Counted from the stretch's first letter, positions 16,645 through 25,719 are shown. The stretch: DNA of 51,055 nt from Streptococcus sp. A12 (GCF_905372335.1 NZ_CAJPOU010000005.1:1-51055); one strand, 5' to 3'. Notes: generated from the letters alone by a model not told the origin. Translations and numbers: made by a program.

Positions 16645-17511
16645 TTGAATAAATGCAAAAAGCTAGTCCTTGGGCTAGCAACAGTAGCACTTGCAGTTTC
16701 TCTATCTGCCTGTGCATCTTGGATTGACCGTGGAGAAGCGATTACAGCTGTTGGATCGACAGCTCTACAACCGTTAGTTGAAGGGGTAGTAGATCGTTAT
16801 ATAGAAGAACATCCCGGTAAGATTGTCAATGTCCAAGGGGGTGGATCTGGTACAGGTCTTTCTCAGGTCCAATCAGGAGCTGTCGACATTGGAAATAGTG
16901 ACCTCTTTGCGGAAGAAAAAGATGGCATCGATGCTTCTAGCTTGGTAGACCATCAAGTAGCAGTAGCGGGAACAGCCATTATTGCCAATAAGAATATTTC
17001 TGTAGACGATTTGACAACCGAACAATTGCGTAAGATTTTTACTGGTGAATATACCAACTGGAAGCAATTGGGTGGTGAAGACTTGGAAATTACTATCGTG
17101 AACCGGGCAGTAGGATCTGGTAGCCGTGCTGTGTTTGATGCCATCATCATGAATGGGAAAGATCCAAAACAGGCTCAGGAGCAAGATTCAAATGGGATGG
17201 TGAAGAACATTGTTTCCCAGACTCCAGGTGCCATTTCTTACCTGGCCTTTACCTACGTGGATGATAGTGTTAAAACTATGAAGTTAAATGGCTATGAACC
17301 AACTAAGGAAAATGTGGTGAACAATAACTGGCCAATCTGGTCTTACGAACATATGTATACCAAGGGAGAGCCAAGTAAATTGGCTAAGAAATTCTTGGAC
17401 TACATGATGACAGATGAGGTCCAGCAGGAAATCGTTGGTAAGATGGGCTATATCCCAATCAATGATATGAAAGTCAGCCGTGATCTTGACGGTAATATTA
17501 CGAAGAAATAA
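16645..17511 (+). CDS. pstS: Phosphate ABC transporter substrate-binding lipoprotein PstS
   Basis: 288 aa, secreted lipoprotein. Signal peptide with lipobox LSAC, then the phosphate-binding motifs VGSTALQPLV, GGGSGTGLSQV and RAVGSGSRAVFD. Starts at TTG: AAGGAG sits 7 nt upstream and the nearest ATG (16653) is out of frame. First gene of pstS-pstC-pstA-pstB-pstB-phoU. Confidence 0.95.
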   Translation: MNKCKKLVLGLATVALAVSLSACASWIDRGEAITAVGSTALQPLVEGVVDRYIEEHPGKIVNVQGGGSGTGLSQVQSGAVDIGNSDLFAEEKDGIDASSLVDHQVAVAGTAIIANKNISVDDLTTEQLRKIFTGEYTNWKQLGGEDLEITIVNRAVGSGSRAVFDAIIMNGKDPKQAQEQDSNGMVKNIVSQTPGAISYLAFTYVDDSVKTMKLNGYEPTKENVVNNNWPIWSYEHMYTKGEPSKLAKKFLDYMMTDEVQQEIVGKMGYIPINDMKVSRDLDGNITKK

Positions 17512-17528
17512 GAAGAATTAGGTAAAAC

Positions 17529-18440
17529 ATGAACGAAGTAGCAAAAAAAATGCTCGCAAAGTCCAATAATTCTCGGTTGGAAAAATTTGGTAAAACCATT
17601 ACTTTCTGCTGTATGAGTTTGATTGTCTTTGTCGTAGCTTTGATTTTGATTTTTGTAGCCCAAAAGGGATTATCGACCTTCTTTGTCAACAAGGTCAATG
17701 TCTTTAGTTTCCTTTTCGGATCCACATGGAATCCATCAGGGAAAGAATTTGGGGCTTTGCCAATGATCTTGGGTTCCTTCATTGTAACCCTTTTGTCTGC
17801 CTTGGTGGCGACACCTTTTGCCATTGGTGCGGCAGTCTTTATGACAGAAGTTTCTCCAAAGGGAGCTCGCCTCTTACAACCAGCTATTGAATTGTTGGTA
17901 GGGATTCCTTCTGTTGTATACGGATTTATTGGTTTGCAAGTGGTAGTTCCATTTGTTCGTTCCATCTTTGGTGGGACAGGGTTTGGGATTTTGTCAGGGG
18001 TCTTTGTCCTCTTTGTCATGATTCTTCCAACAGTGACCTTTATGACAACTGACAGCTTACGGGCAGTGCCTCGTCACTATCGGGAAGCGAGTATGGCTAT
18101 GGGAGCGACTCGTTGGCAAACGATTTGGCATGTCACCTTAAAGGCGGCTCGCTCAGGTATTTTTACGGCAGTTGTCTTTGGAATGGCGCGTGCCTTCGGT
18201 GAAGCCTTGGCTATTCAGATGGTAGTCGGAAACTCAGCGGTTGTTCCAACATCTTTAACGACTCCAGCTTCCACCTTAACCTCTATTTTGACCATGGGTA
18301 TCGGAAATACGGTTATGGGAACAGTTAACAACAACGTTCTCTGGTCACTTGCCTTGGTGCTCTTGCTGATGAGTTTGGCATTCAACAGCGTTATCAAATT
18401 GATCACGAAAGAAAGAGGTAAGAAGAACTATGCACGCTAA
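17529..18440 (+). CDS. pstC: Phosphate ABC transporter permease PstC
   Basis: 303 aa, about six transmembrane segments. The EAA-type loop that contacts the ATPase is visible as YREASMAMGATRWQTIWHV. GIPSVVYGFIGL is typical of PstC. Its last 11 bases overlap pstA, so translation is probably coupled. Confidence 0.95.
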   Translation: MNEVAKKMLAKSNNSRLEKFGKTITFCCMSLIVFVVALILIFVAQKGLSTFFVNKVNVFSFLFGSTWNPSGKEFGALPMILGSFIVTLLSALVATPFAIGAAVFMTEVSPKGARLLQPAIELLVGIPSVVYGFIGLQVVVPFVRSIFGGTGFGILSGVFVLFVMILPTVTFMTTDSLRAVPRHYREASMAMGATRWQTIWHVTLKAARSGIFTAVVFGMARAFGEALAIQMVVGNSAVVPTSLTTPASTLTSILTMGIGNTVMGTVNNNVLWSLALVLLLMSLAFNSVIKLITKERGKKNYAR

Positions 18441-19314
18441 AAAAATAGATAAGATAGCGACAGGGGTTCTCTACGCAATTGCTGGAATTATTGTCACTAT
18501 TCTTGCTTCTTTGATTCTTTATATCCTGGTTAGAGGGTTGCCGCATGTGTCTTGGACCTTCTTGACCAGCAAATCCTCTTCTTACCAAGCAGGTGGAGGA
18601 ATTGGGATTCAGCTCTATAATTCCTTCTTCCTCTTAGTCATTACCTTGATTATTTCCTTCCCACTTTCATTAGGGGCAGGGATCTACTTGTCAGAGTATG
18701 CCAAGAAGGGCCCATTGACCAATTTGGTTCGGACCTGTATTGAGATCTTGTCTTCTCTCCCATCGGTCGTAGTTGGTCTCTTTGGTTATTTGGTCTTTGT
18801 AGTGCAGTTCCAATATGGCTTCTCGATTATTTCTGGAGCCTTGGCCTTGACGGTCTTTAACCTGCCACAGATGACACGAAACATTGAAGATAGTTTGCAG
18901 AATGTCCACCATACACAGAGAGAAGCTGGGCTTGCGCTTGGAATCTCTCGTTGGGAAACCGTGATTCACGTGGTGGTACCTGAAGCCTTGCCAAGTATTA
19001 TTACGGGTGTCGTACTAGCTTCTGGGCGGATCTTTGGGGAAGCAGCGGCCTTGATTTATACTGCTGGTCAGTCTGCCCCAGCCTTGGATTGGAGCAACTG
19101 GAACCTCTTTAGTGTCACCAGTCCGATATCTATTTTCCGTCAAGCAGAAACACTAGCGGTCCACATTTGGAAGGTCAATAGTGAAGGAACCATTCCAGAT
19201 GCGATTGAAGTATCTGCTGGATCGGCTGCAGTCTTGTTGATCTTCATTTTGATTTTCAACTTCGGAGCGCGTAAGCTTGGTACTTACCTCCATAAGAAAT
19301 TAACCTCAGCATAA
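18430..19314 (+). CDS. pstA: Phosphate ABC transporter permease PstA
   Basis: 294 aa, polytopic membrane protein. The EAA loop is QREAGLALGISRWETVIHV, and LSSLPSVVVGLFGYLVF is the conserved membrane motif. Forms the channel with PstC. AGAGG precedes the ATG inside the pstC end. Confidence 0.95.
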   Translation: MHAKKIDKIATGVLYAIAGIIVTILASLILYILVRGLPHVSWTFLTSKSSSYQAGGGIGIQLYNSFFLLVITLIISFPLSLGAGIYLSEYAKKGPLTNLVRTCIEILSSLPSVVVGLFGYLVFVVQFQYGFSIISGALALTVFNLPQMTRNIEDSLQNVHHTQREAGLALGISRWETVIHVVVPEALPSIITGVVLASGRIFGEAAALIYTAGQSAPALDWSNWNLFSVTSPISIFRQAETLAVHIWKVNSEGTIPDAIEVSAGSAAVLLIFILIFNFGARKLGTYLHKKLTSA

Positions 19315-19325
19315 AAGGAGAAGAA

Positions 19326-20129
19326 ATGTCAAAGTACAATTGGGATGAGAAACATATCATTACTTTTCCTGAAGAAAAAGTGGTCCTTTCGACCAAAGAC
19401 TTGCATGTCTACTATGGTTCAAATGAATCTATCAAAGGGGTGGATATGCAATTTGAGAAGAATAAAATCACAGCTTTGATCGGTCCTTCTGGATCTGGGA
19501 AATCCACTTATCTTAGAAGTTTAAACCGGATGAACGATACCATTGATATTGCGCGAGTGACTGGTGAGATTTGGTACGAAGGGATCGATGTCAACCGACC
19601 AGATATCAATGTCTATGAAATGAGAAAGCATATCGGAATGGTCTTTCAACGACCAAATCCCTTTGCCAAGTCTATCTACCGCAATATCACCTTCCCCCAC
19701 GAGCGGGCAGGTGTCAAAGACAAGAAGGTCTTGGACGAAATCGTCGAAAAATCTTTGAAGCAAGCAGCCCTCTGGGATCAGGTCAAGGATGACTTGCACA
19801 AGTCTGCTTTGACGCTTTCAGGTGGTCAACAGCAACGCCTTTGTATTGCCCGTGCCATCTCCGTTAAACCAGAGATTTTGCTCATGGATGAGCCAGCTTC
19901 AGCCTTGGATCCTATCGCTACTGCTCAGTTGGAAGAAACCATGCTAGAGTTGAAGAAGGACTATACTATTATCATCGTGACCCACAGCATGCAACAGGCA
20001 GCTCGTGCTAGCGATTATACAGGATTCTTCTATCTAGGCGATTTGATCGAGTATGATAAAACAGCCAACATTTTCCAAAATGCAAAACTGCAATCAACCA
20101 ATGATTATGTATCTGGTCACTTTGGATAG
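19326..20129 (+). CDS. pstB: Phosphate ABC transporter ATPase PstB, first copy
   Basis: 267 aa. Walker A GPSGSGKST, signature LSGGQQQRLC, Walker B LLMDEP, switch histidine in VTHSMQQ (H220). All catalytic elements intact. It carries about 15 extra N-terminal residues compared with the second copy. Tight spacing after pstA with AAGGAG. Confidence 0.95.
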   Translation: MSKYNWDEKHIITFPEEKVVLSTKDLHVYYGSNESIKGVDMQFEKNKITALIGPSGSGKSTYLRSLNRMNDTIDIARVTGEIWYEGIDVNRPDINVYEMRKHIGMVFQRPNPFAKSIYRNITFPHERAGVKDKKVLDEIVEKSLKQAALWDQVKDDLHKSALTLSGGQQQRLCIARAISVKPEILLMDEPASALDPIATAQLEETMLELKKDYTIIIVTHSMQQAARASDYTGFFYLGDLIEYDKTANIFQNAKLQSTNDYVSGHFG

Positions 20130-20165
20130 GATTTGGCAACATTGAAATAACATAAGGATGAAAAC

Positions 20166-20924
20166 ATGACAGAACCAATTTTGCAAGTCAAGGACTTGTC
20201 GGTTTATTACAATAAGAAAAAGGCACTGAATAGTGTGTCACTGGATTTCACCCCTAAAGAAATCACGGCTTTAATCGGCCCGTCTGGATCTGGGAAGTCT
20301 ACCTTGCTCAAAGCCATCAACCGGATGGGAGATTTGAACCATGAGGTGACAACAACAGGAACAGTCATTTACAATGGTCATAATATCTATAGTCCACGGA
20401 CGGATACGGTGGAGCTTCGTAAGGAAATCGGGATGGTCTTCCAACAGCCCAACCCCTTCCCTATGTCTATCTATGACAATGTCACATACGGACTCATGAT
20501 TAATGGGGTCAAGGACAAGCAAGTCTTGGATGAAGCAGTTGAAACCTCTTTGAAAAATGCTTCTATTTGGGATGAGGTCAAGGATCGTCTCCATGATTCA
20601 GCGATTGGGCTTTCAGGGGGGCAGCAACAACGGGTTTGTGTGGCGCGTGTATTGGCAACCAGTCCTAAGATTATCCTCTTGGATGAGCCAACCTCAGCCT
20701 TAGACCCGATTTCTGCTGGAAAGATTGAAGAAACGCTTTATGGGTTGAAGGACCGTTATACCATGCTCTTGGTGACGCGCTCTATGCAACAAGCCAGTCG
20801 GATCTCGGATAGGACGGCCTTTTTCTTGGATGGGGACCTCATCGAGTATGATGACACCTCAAAAATCTTCTTGAACCCTGCTCGTAAGGAAACAGAAGAT
20901 TATGTATCAGGGAAGTTTGGATAA
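20166..20924 (+). CDS. pstB: Phosphate ABC transporter ATPase PstB, second copy with altered H-loop
   Basis: 252 aa. Walker A GPSGSGKST, signature LSGGQQQRVC and Walker B LLDEPTSALDP are intact, but the switch histidine position reads VTRSMQQ with arginine at residue 205 (codon CGC at 20778-20780). The first copy has His there. This suggests a PstB heterodimer with one canonical and one degenerate ATP site; that is inference. Two pstB genes in tandem are normal for streptococcal pst operons. Confidence 0.94.
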   Translation: MTEPILQVKDLSVYYNKKKALNSVSLDFTPKEITALIGPSGSGKSTLLKAINRMGDLNHEVTTTGTVIYNGHNIYSPRTDTVELRKEIGMVFQQPNPFPMSIYDNVTYGLMINGVKDKQVLDEAVETSLKNASIWDEVKDRLHDSAIGLSGGQQQRVCVARVLATSPKIILLDEPTSALDPISAGKIEETLYGLKDRYTMLLVTRSMQQASRISDRTAFFLDGDLIEYDDTSKIFLNPARKETEDYVSGKFG

Positions 20925-20938
20925 GAAAGGGAAAGTAA

Positions 20939-21592
20939 ATGTTACGTGTACAATTTGAAGAAGATTTAGAAAAGCTTCATAACCAGTTTTATGCCATGGG
21001 AAATGAAGTCTTGACCCAGATCAACCGCACGGTTCGAGCTTTTGTCACTCATGATCGTGATCTGGCACGTCAGGTGATTGAAGATGATGCAGAGATTAAT
21101 GAATATGAAGTGAAGTTGGAGCGCAAATCCTTTGAGATGATTGCCCTTCAACAACCGGTTTCTCAGGATCTTCGGATGGTGATGACAGTCTTAAAAGCTG
21201 TATCTGACGTCGAGCGGATGGGAGACCATGCGGTATCTATCGCTCGAGCAACCATCCGTATGAAGGGAGAACTCCGTAGTAAGGTTGTAGAAGAAGAAAT
21301 CAGCAAAATGGGTCGAGAAGTCAAAGACTTTGTTGAAGCAACCTTGGAGCTCTACTTAAAAGGGGATGTTGAAACGGCCTATGAAGTAGCGACTCGCGAT
21401 GAAAAAATTAATGAGTACTATGATCGTATTCAAGAGTTGGCAACGGAAGAAATCAAGCATAATCCTGACTTGATTATCACTGGGCGTGACTACTTCCAAG
21501 TCATCAACTACTTGGAGCGTATTGGTGATTACGCTAAAAATATCTGTGAGTGGGTTGTCTACTTCGAAACTGGAAAGATTGTGGAATTATAA
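20939..21592 (+). CDS. phoU: Phosphate transport regulator PhoU
   Basis: 217 aa, two three-helix repeats. Each repeat has a metal-cluster motif: ERMGDHAVSI and ERIGDYAKNI. Modulates Pst activity and phosphate signalling at the membrane. Last gene of the operon. Confidence 0.95.
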   Translation: MLRVQFEEDLEKLHNQFYAMGNEVLTQINRTVRAFVTHDRDLARQVIEDDAEINEYEVKLERKSFEMIALQQPVSQDLRMVMTVLKAVSDVERMGDHAVSIARATIRMKGELRSKVVEEEISKMGREVKDFVEATLELYLKGDVETAYEVATRDEKINEYYDRIQELATEEIKHNPDLIITGRDYFQVINYLERIGDYAKNICEWVVYFETGKIVEL

Positions 21593-21598
21593 GAAAAG

Positions 21599-21636
21599 AA
21601 AGTCTGAGGTCATGAACTTAGACTTTTGTTTTTTTG
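21599..21636 (+). terminator. pst operon terminator
   Basis: AAAGTCT pairs with AGACTTT, with a further AG/CT inside the loop, followed by a T-rich run. Confidence 0.8.
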
Positions 21637-21662
21637 TAGATCTGGTTTTGCCCCCTCTTACC

Positions 21663-21690
21663 TTACAGTTAGTAGGATTTATGATAGAAT
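21663..21690 (+). promoter_or_regulatory. pepN promoter
   Basis: TTACAG (21663-21668), 16 nt, then TAGAAT (21685-21690) preceded by TGA. Confidence 0.6.
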
Positions 21691-21723
21691 ATAAGGTGAG
21701 AAAAAATGAAGAAGGAGTTACTC

Positions 21724-24267
21724 ATGCAAGCAGTTGCACATTTTATTGATACATTTGTACCTGAGCACTACGATCTATTCTTAGATTTGAACCGCTCTAG
21801 TAAAACTTTCTCAGGGAAAGTGACCATTAGCGGAAAAGCAAAAGAGATTCGCATCTCTCTTCACCAAAAGGATCTGACCATCGAAACAGTAGAAGTAGCA
21901 GGTCAAAACCGTCCATTTACGGTGGATGATGACAATGAAGCAGTCTATGTCGAATTAGAAGGGACAGGTCAAGTAACGATTACCTTGACCTATTCAGGTA
22001 AGATCACAGACAATATGACAGGAATTTATCCTTCTTACTACAAAGTAGATGGTGTGAAGAAGGAAGTGATCTCTACTCAGTTTGAAAGCCATTTTGCGCG
22101 TGAAGCCTTCCCAAGTGTGGATGAGCCAGAAGCCAAAGCGACCTTTGATTTGGCTGTGAAGTTTGACCAAGAAGAAGGAGAAATCGTTCTTTCTAACATG
22201 CCTGAAATCGATGTGGAAAACCGCAAAGAAACAGGTATTTGGAAGTTTGATACGACTCCACGTATGTCTTCTTATCTCTTGGCCTTTGCGGCTGGAGACC
22301 TCCAAGGGGTGACAGCTAAGACCAAGAATGGAACCCTAGTCGGTGTCTACTCTACCAAAGCTCACCCATTAGAAAACTTGGACTTCTCATTGGATATTGC
22401 CGTTCGTGCTATTGAATTCTACGAAGACTACTATGGCGTGAAGTATCCAATCCCTCAATCCCTTCATATCGCCCTCCCTGACTTCTCTTCAGGAGCGATG
22501 GAAAACTGGGGCTTGGTGACCTATCGTGAAGTCTATCTCCTTGTAGATGAAAACTCGACAGCTCAAAGCCGTCAAACAGTAGCCTTGGTGGTGGCTCACG
22601 AGTTGGCTCACCAATGGTTCGGAAACCTCGTGACCATGAAATGGTGGGATGACCTCTGGTTGAATGAAAGCTTCGCCAATATGATGGAATATGTCAGCTT
22701 GGATGCCATCGAACCAAGCTGGAATATCTTTGAAGACTTCCAAACAACTGGTGTGCCTGCTGCCTTGAAACGCGATGCTACAGATGGCGTTCAATCCGTC
22801 CATGTGGAAGTGAAACACCCTGACGAGATTAACACCCTCTTTGACCCAGCAATCGTTTACGCTAAGGGTAGCCGTCTCATGCATATGCTTCGCCGTTGGT
22901 TAGGCGATGACGCCTTCCGTAAAGGGTTGAAGATTTACTTTGAAAAACACCAATACGGAAATACCATCGGTCGTGACCTTTGGGATGCTCTTGGGCAAGC
23001 TTCAGGTCGTGATGTTGCAGCCTTTATGGATTCTTGGTTGGAGCAACCAGGATACCCTGTTGTCTCAGCTTCTGTTGAGAACGATACCTTGATCATCCGT
23101 CAAGAGCAGTTCTTCATCGGAGAAAGAGAAGAAAAAGGTCGCAAGTGGGTTGTTCCTTTAAATAGCAACTGGACGGGTATTCCAGATACTTTGGAAACTG
23201 AAGTCTTAGAAATTCCAAACTACAGTGCCTTGAAAGCAGCTAACAGCGGAGCTCTTCGCTTCAATACAGAAAATACAGCTCACTATATCAGTGACTACCG
23301 TGGGGAATTGTTAGAAGACATCCTTGCTGAACTTGCTAACTTGGATAGCACTTCAAAACTACAAGTGGTTCAAGAACGCCGTCTCTTAGCAGAAAGTGGT
23401 CAAATTTCTTATGCAAGCCTCTTGCCAGTAATTGAACACTTGACAGAAGAAAGTTCCTACTTGGTTGTTTCTGCTGTTTCGAGCGTCTTGAGCGGAATCA
23501 GTCTCTTTGTGGATGAAGGAACTGAAATAGAAGTAGCCTTCCATGAGTTGTTGAAACGCTTGAACCGTTACAACTTCGAACGCTTGGGACTGGAAGCTAA
23601 GCCTGGTGAAGCAGAAGAAGACGAAAAAGTTCGTCAGCTAATGATTGCTAATATGATCAAGGCCAATGATGAAGCTGCACAAGCACAAGCGAGCGCTATC
23701 TTTGAAGCGCACGCTGATGATTTGGAAAAACTCCCAGCTGCCATTCGCTTGCAAATCTTGGTCAACCAAATCAAGCACCAGGAAACCAAGGCGCTTAGCC
23801 AACAATACCTGGATACCTATGTGAAGACAGTTGATGGGAACTTTAAACGCCAGTTGGCGGCTGCACTTTCTTATACCAAGGATGAGGAAACTTTGGAAGC
23901 TCTATTGAAAGAGTGGAAGAACAAGGATGTGGTGAAACCTCAGGACTTGGCTATGAGCTGGTACTTCAATTTCTTGCACCATGACTTTACCCAAGGAAGA
24001 ACCTGGACTTGGGCGCGTGAAAACTGGGATTGGATCAAGAAAGCACTCGGTGGTGATATGAGCTTTGATAAGTTTGTCATCTACCCAGCTAACTGTTTCA
24101 AGACCCGTGAACGGTTGAATGAATACAAGGCCTTCTTTGAGCCTCAGTTGGATGATATGGCGATCAGTCGTAATATCAAGATGGGAATCAAAGAAATCGC
24201 GGCTCGTATCGATCTCATCGAGCGGGAGAAAGCAGCGGTTGAAACAGCCCTTCTAGCAACGAAATAA
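21724..24267 (+). CDS. pepN: Aminopeptidase N (M1 family, lysyl aminopeptidase)
   Basis: 847-aa cytosolic zinc metallopeptidase that trims peptides for amino-acid supply. Exopeptidase motif GAMENWG, zinc site HELAH followed by NESFANMMEY supplying the third ligand, and a long helical C-terminal domain. The start at MQAVAHF is preceded by AAGGAG and matches relatives; the ATG six codons upstream would place the ribosome site inside the gene. In pneumococcus pepN also precedes ciaRH; here bioY and one extra gene lie between. Confidence 0.96.
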   Translation: MQAVAHFIDTFVPEHYDLFLDLNRSSKTFSGKVTISGKAKEIRISLHQKDLTIETVEVAGQNRPFTVDDDNEAVYVELEGTGQVTITLTYSGKITDNMTGIYPSYYKVDGVKKEVISTQFESHFAREAFPSVDEPEAKATFDLAVKFDQEEGEIVLSNMPEIDVENRKETGIWKFDTTPRMSSYLLAFAAGDLQGVTAKTKNGTLVGVYSTKAHPLENLDFSLDIAVRAIEFYEDYYGVKYPIPQSLHIALPDFSSGAMENWGLVTYREVYLLVDENSTAQSRQTVALVVAHELAHQWFGNLVTMKWWDDLWLNESFANMMEYVSLDAIEPSWNIFEDFQTTGVPAALKRDATDGVQSVHVEVKHPDEINTLFDPAIVYAKGSRLMHMLRRWLGDDAFRKGLKIYFEKHQYGNTIGRDLWDALGQASGRDVAAFMDSWLEQPGYPVVSASVENDTLIIRQEQFFIGEREEKGRKWVVPLNSNWTGIPDTLETEVLEIPNYSALKAANSGALRFNTENTAHYISDYRGELLEDILAELANLDSTSKLQVVQERRLLAESGQISYASLLPVIEHLTEESSYLVVSAVSSVLSGISLFVDEGTEIEVAFHELLKRLNRYNFERLGLEAKPGEAEEDEKVRQLMIANMIKANDEAAQAQASAIFEAHADDLEKLPAAIRLQILVNQIKHQETKALSQQYLDTYVKTVDGNFKRQLAAALSYTKDEETLEALLKEWKNKDVVKPQDLAMSWYFNFLHHDFTQGRTWTWARENWDWIKKALGGDMSFDKFVIYPANCFKTRERLNEYKAFFEPQLDDMAISRNIKMGIKEIAARIDLIEREKAAVETALLATK

Positions 24268-24269
24268 AG

Positions 24270-24323
24270 AAAAAAGCTCCTAGAGAGGAACCTGCAGGTT
24301 TGTAGGCCTCTCTAAGAGTTTTT
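24270..24323. terminator. Bidirectional terminator, pepN / bioY
   Basis: CTCCTAGAGAGG (24277-24288) pairs with CCTCTCTAAGAG (24307-24318). A small inner palindrome CCTGCAGG lies in the loop. A-run on one side and T-run on the other. Confidence 0.8.
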
Positions 24324-24864
24324 ATTTTGCTTTTTTGAAATATGGGTGATGTTTGAGATTGCGATAGAGAATAACTGCGAAAACCGTTGTCAAAGTCATC
24401 TTAATCAAATCTGGTAATACAAAAGGTAGGACGACCAGTTTTACGGTGAGATCCAAACTCTTGTGGGTTATGAGCATAAAACCTAAGGCCCCCCCAATAA
24501 AGAGAACGACTTCCCCTAAGGCGTTAGCAAGGAAGATGCGAACGGGTTGTCCTTTTTGGCCAGCAAAGATAGAAGTCACCAAAGCTCGAAGAGGGAAGAA
24601 TAGAAGGAATCCGGCAGTGGGACCATAGAAGGAGCTGATGCCTCCGTGACCACCTGAAAAGACGGGAAGGCCAATGGCACCTAAGAGGAGGTAAATGAGA
24701 ACAGAAAGAGTGGCTTCTGTAGGACGATAGATGCTAGCAATCAAGCCGATTGCTAAAGTCTGAAGCGTAATTGGAATGGGACCAAGGGGGATTTGAAATG
24801 GAGATAGGACAGCAATCAGTGCTGCTCCAAGGGCAATTAATGTCATTGATTCTATTTTTTTCAA
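24322..24864 (-). CDS. bioY: Biotin ECF transporter S component BioY
   Basis: 180 aa, six hydrophobic helices. Family block YRPTEATLSVLIYLLLGAIG followed by GLPVFSGGHGG and a PTAGFL motif. Binds biotin and works with the shared ECF energising module, encoded elsewhere. The start taken is TTG at 24864 with AGAGAGG upstream; an ATG at 24846 is a possible alternative without a ribosome site. BirA is encoded in this window and probably represses it. Confidence 0.92.
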   Translation of the reverse strand: MKKIESMTLIALGAALIAVLSPFQIPLGPIPITLQTLAIGLIASIYRPTEATLSVLIYLLLGAIGLPVFSGGHGGISSFYGPTAGFLLFFPLRALVTSIFAGQKGQPVRIFLANALGEVVLFIGGALGFMLITHKSLDLTVKLVVLPFVLPDLIKMTLTTVFAVILYRNLKHHPYFKKAK

Positions 24865-24866
24865 AA

Positions 24867-24927
24867 CAGTAAACCTCTCTTTGTTTTTATGGTAACTATT
24901 CTACAAAAAAGAAGGTAAGCCTGTCAA
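24867..24927 (-). promoter_or_regulatory. bioY promoter with possible BirA operator
   Basis: On the minus strand TTGACA (24922-24927), 18 nt, TAGAAT (24898-24903). Just downstream TAGTTACC and GGTTTACT form an imperfect inverted repeat (24867-24899) resembling the BirA box TAGTTAACC-n15-GGTTAACTA. Promoter good; operator tentative. Confidence 0.5.
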
Positions 24928-24975
24928 GTACTCTATTCAGCTGTGACAATTGTCTCCATCCTCATTTTAGGAAAG

Positions 24976-25019
24976 TTTAAGAAAAAATTTAGTCACGATT
25001 AAGGAAGAATCGGTAAACT
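24976..25019 (+). promoter_or_regulatory. Promoter with three 11-bp-phased CiaR-like half-sites
   Basis: TTTAAG (24976), ATTTAG (24987) and ATTAAG (24998) are spaced exactly 11 bp. Ten bases after the last is TAAACT (25014-25019), a -10 candidate. The known CiaR site is TTTAAG-N5-TTTAAG about 10 bp upstream of a -10. Two half-sites are imperfect. A TAAACAA/TTGTTTA hairpin (25029-25047) lies in the leader. Confidence 0.5.
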
Positions 25020-25073
25020 ATCCCTATCTAAACAAAGGCCTTGTTTAAATTAATAATTTAAGGAATTGAAAGA

Positions 25074-25670
25074 ATGCAAGCTTCGAATGAACAAAAGCAA
25101 GAAAGAACTGAAAAAATGATTGTCGTTAAGAAAAGTCCTAAGTGGTGGGCAACTGCCGCAGCAACAGGAGGACTGATCGTTGGGATGACTGGTGGATTTG
25201 GCTTGGGAATGTTGGCGACAGCCAATACGACTCCCCAACGCCAACAAGCAGCAGTAGCTACACAAAATAGTAACCAGCCTGCCCAAAATTCTCAAGGACA
25301 AAATGGCCATGGGAATCATCAAGAACAAAATGGACCTTCTAACTCACAAGGTTTTGATGGACAAAATGGCGGACCAGGACAAGGACAAATGAATGGCCAA
25401 CCACCACAAGGAGAGGGACCACAAGGTGGTCAAGGACAAGATGGCTTTGGTGGTGGACCAGGCGGTATGCCCCCGCAAGATGGCCAAAACAGTGGACCAG
25501 GACAAGGGAATAGGAATGGCCAACCACCACAAGATGGTGGGCCTCAAGGTCAACAAGATAACCAACAAAATGGGAAATCGAATAAAAAGTCCTCTAAGAA
25601 GTCCAATTCAAAAAAATCGTCAAGTAATACAAACAATTCATCAAAGGATGAGACAGGGACAGCAGGCTAA
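25074..25670 (+). CDS. Membrane-anchored Gly/Gln/Asn/Pro-rich protein upstream of ciaRH
   Basis: 198 aa, no recognised family. A basic N-terminus precedes one hydrophobic segment (about 26-48). An extended low-complexity region (about 50-160) follows with repeated units such as GQNGGPGQGQMNGQPPQ and PGQGNRNGQPPQDGG, and then a Lys/Ser/Asn-rich tail. No sortase motif. Topology suggests the repeat part lies outside the cell. It occupies the place of ciaX in S. mutans, which encodes a small secreted regulator of CiaRH, but sequence similarity is not evident. No terminator separates it from ciaR. Start preceded by AAGGA; a second ATG 14 codons later is possible. Confidence 0.75.
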   Translation: MQASNEQKQERTEKMIVVKKSPKWWATAAATGGLIVGMTGGFGLGMLATANTTPQRQQAAVATQNSNQPAQNSQGQNGHGNHQEQNGPSNSQGFDGQNGGPGQGQMNGQPPQGEGPQGGQGQDGFGGGPGGMPPQDGQNSGPGQGNRNGQPPQDGGPQGQQDNQQNGKSNKKSSKKSNSKKSSSNTNNSSKDETGTAG

Positions 25671-25719
25671 GAAAAAAGTTGAAATCGCTATCTGAATGCT
25701 ACTGAATGAAGCCTGGTCA

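Noticed and set aside
17498..18019. 173-codon minus-strand frame over pstC
   Set aside because: Shadow of the pstC frame; low-complexity Lys/Thr/Pro composition without domain signs.
25339..25568. Two overlapping minus-strand frames and one plus-strand frame in the Gly/Gln-rich gene
   Set aside because: Repetitive coding sequence opens several frames; only 25074-25670 has a ribosome site and a membrane anchor.
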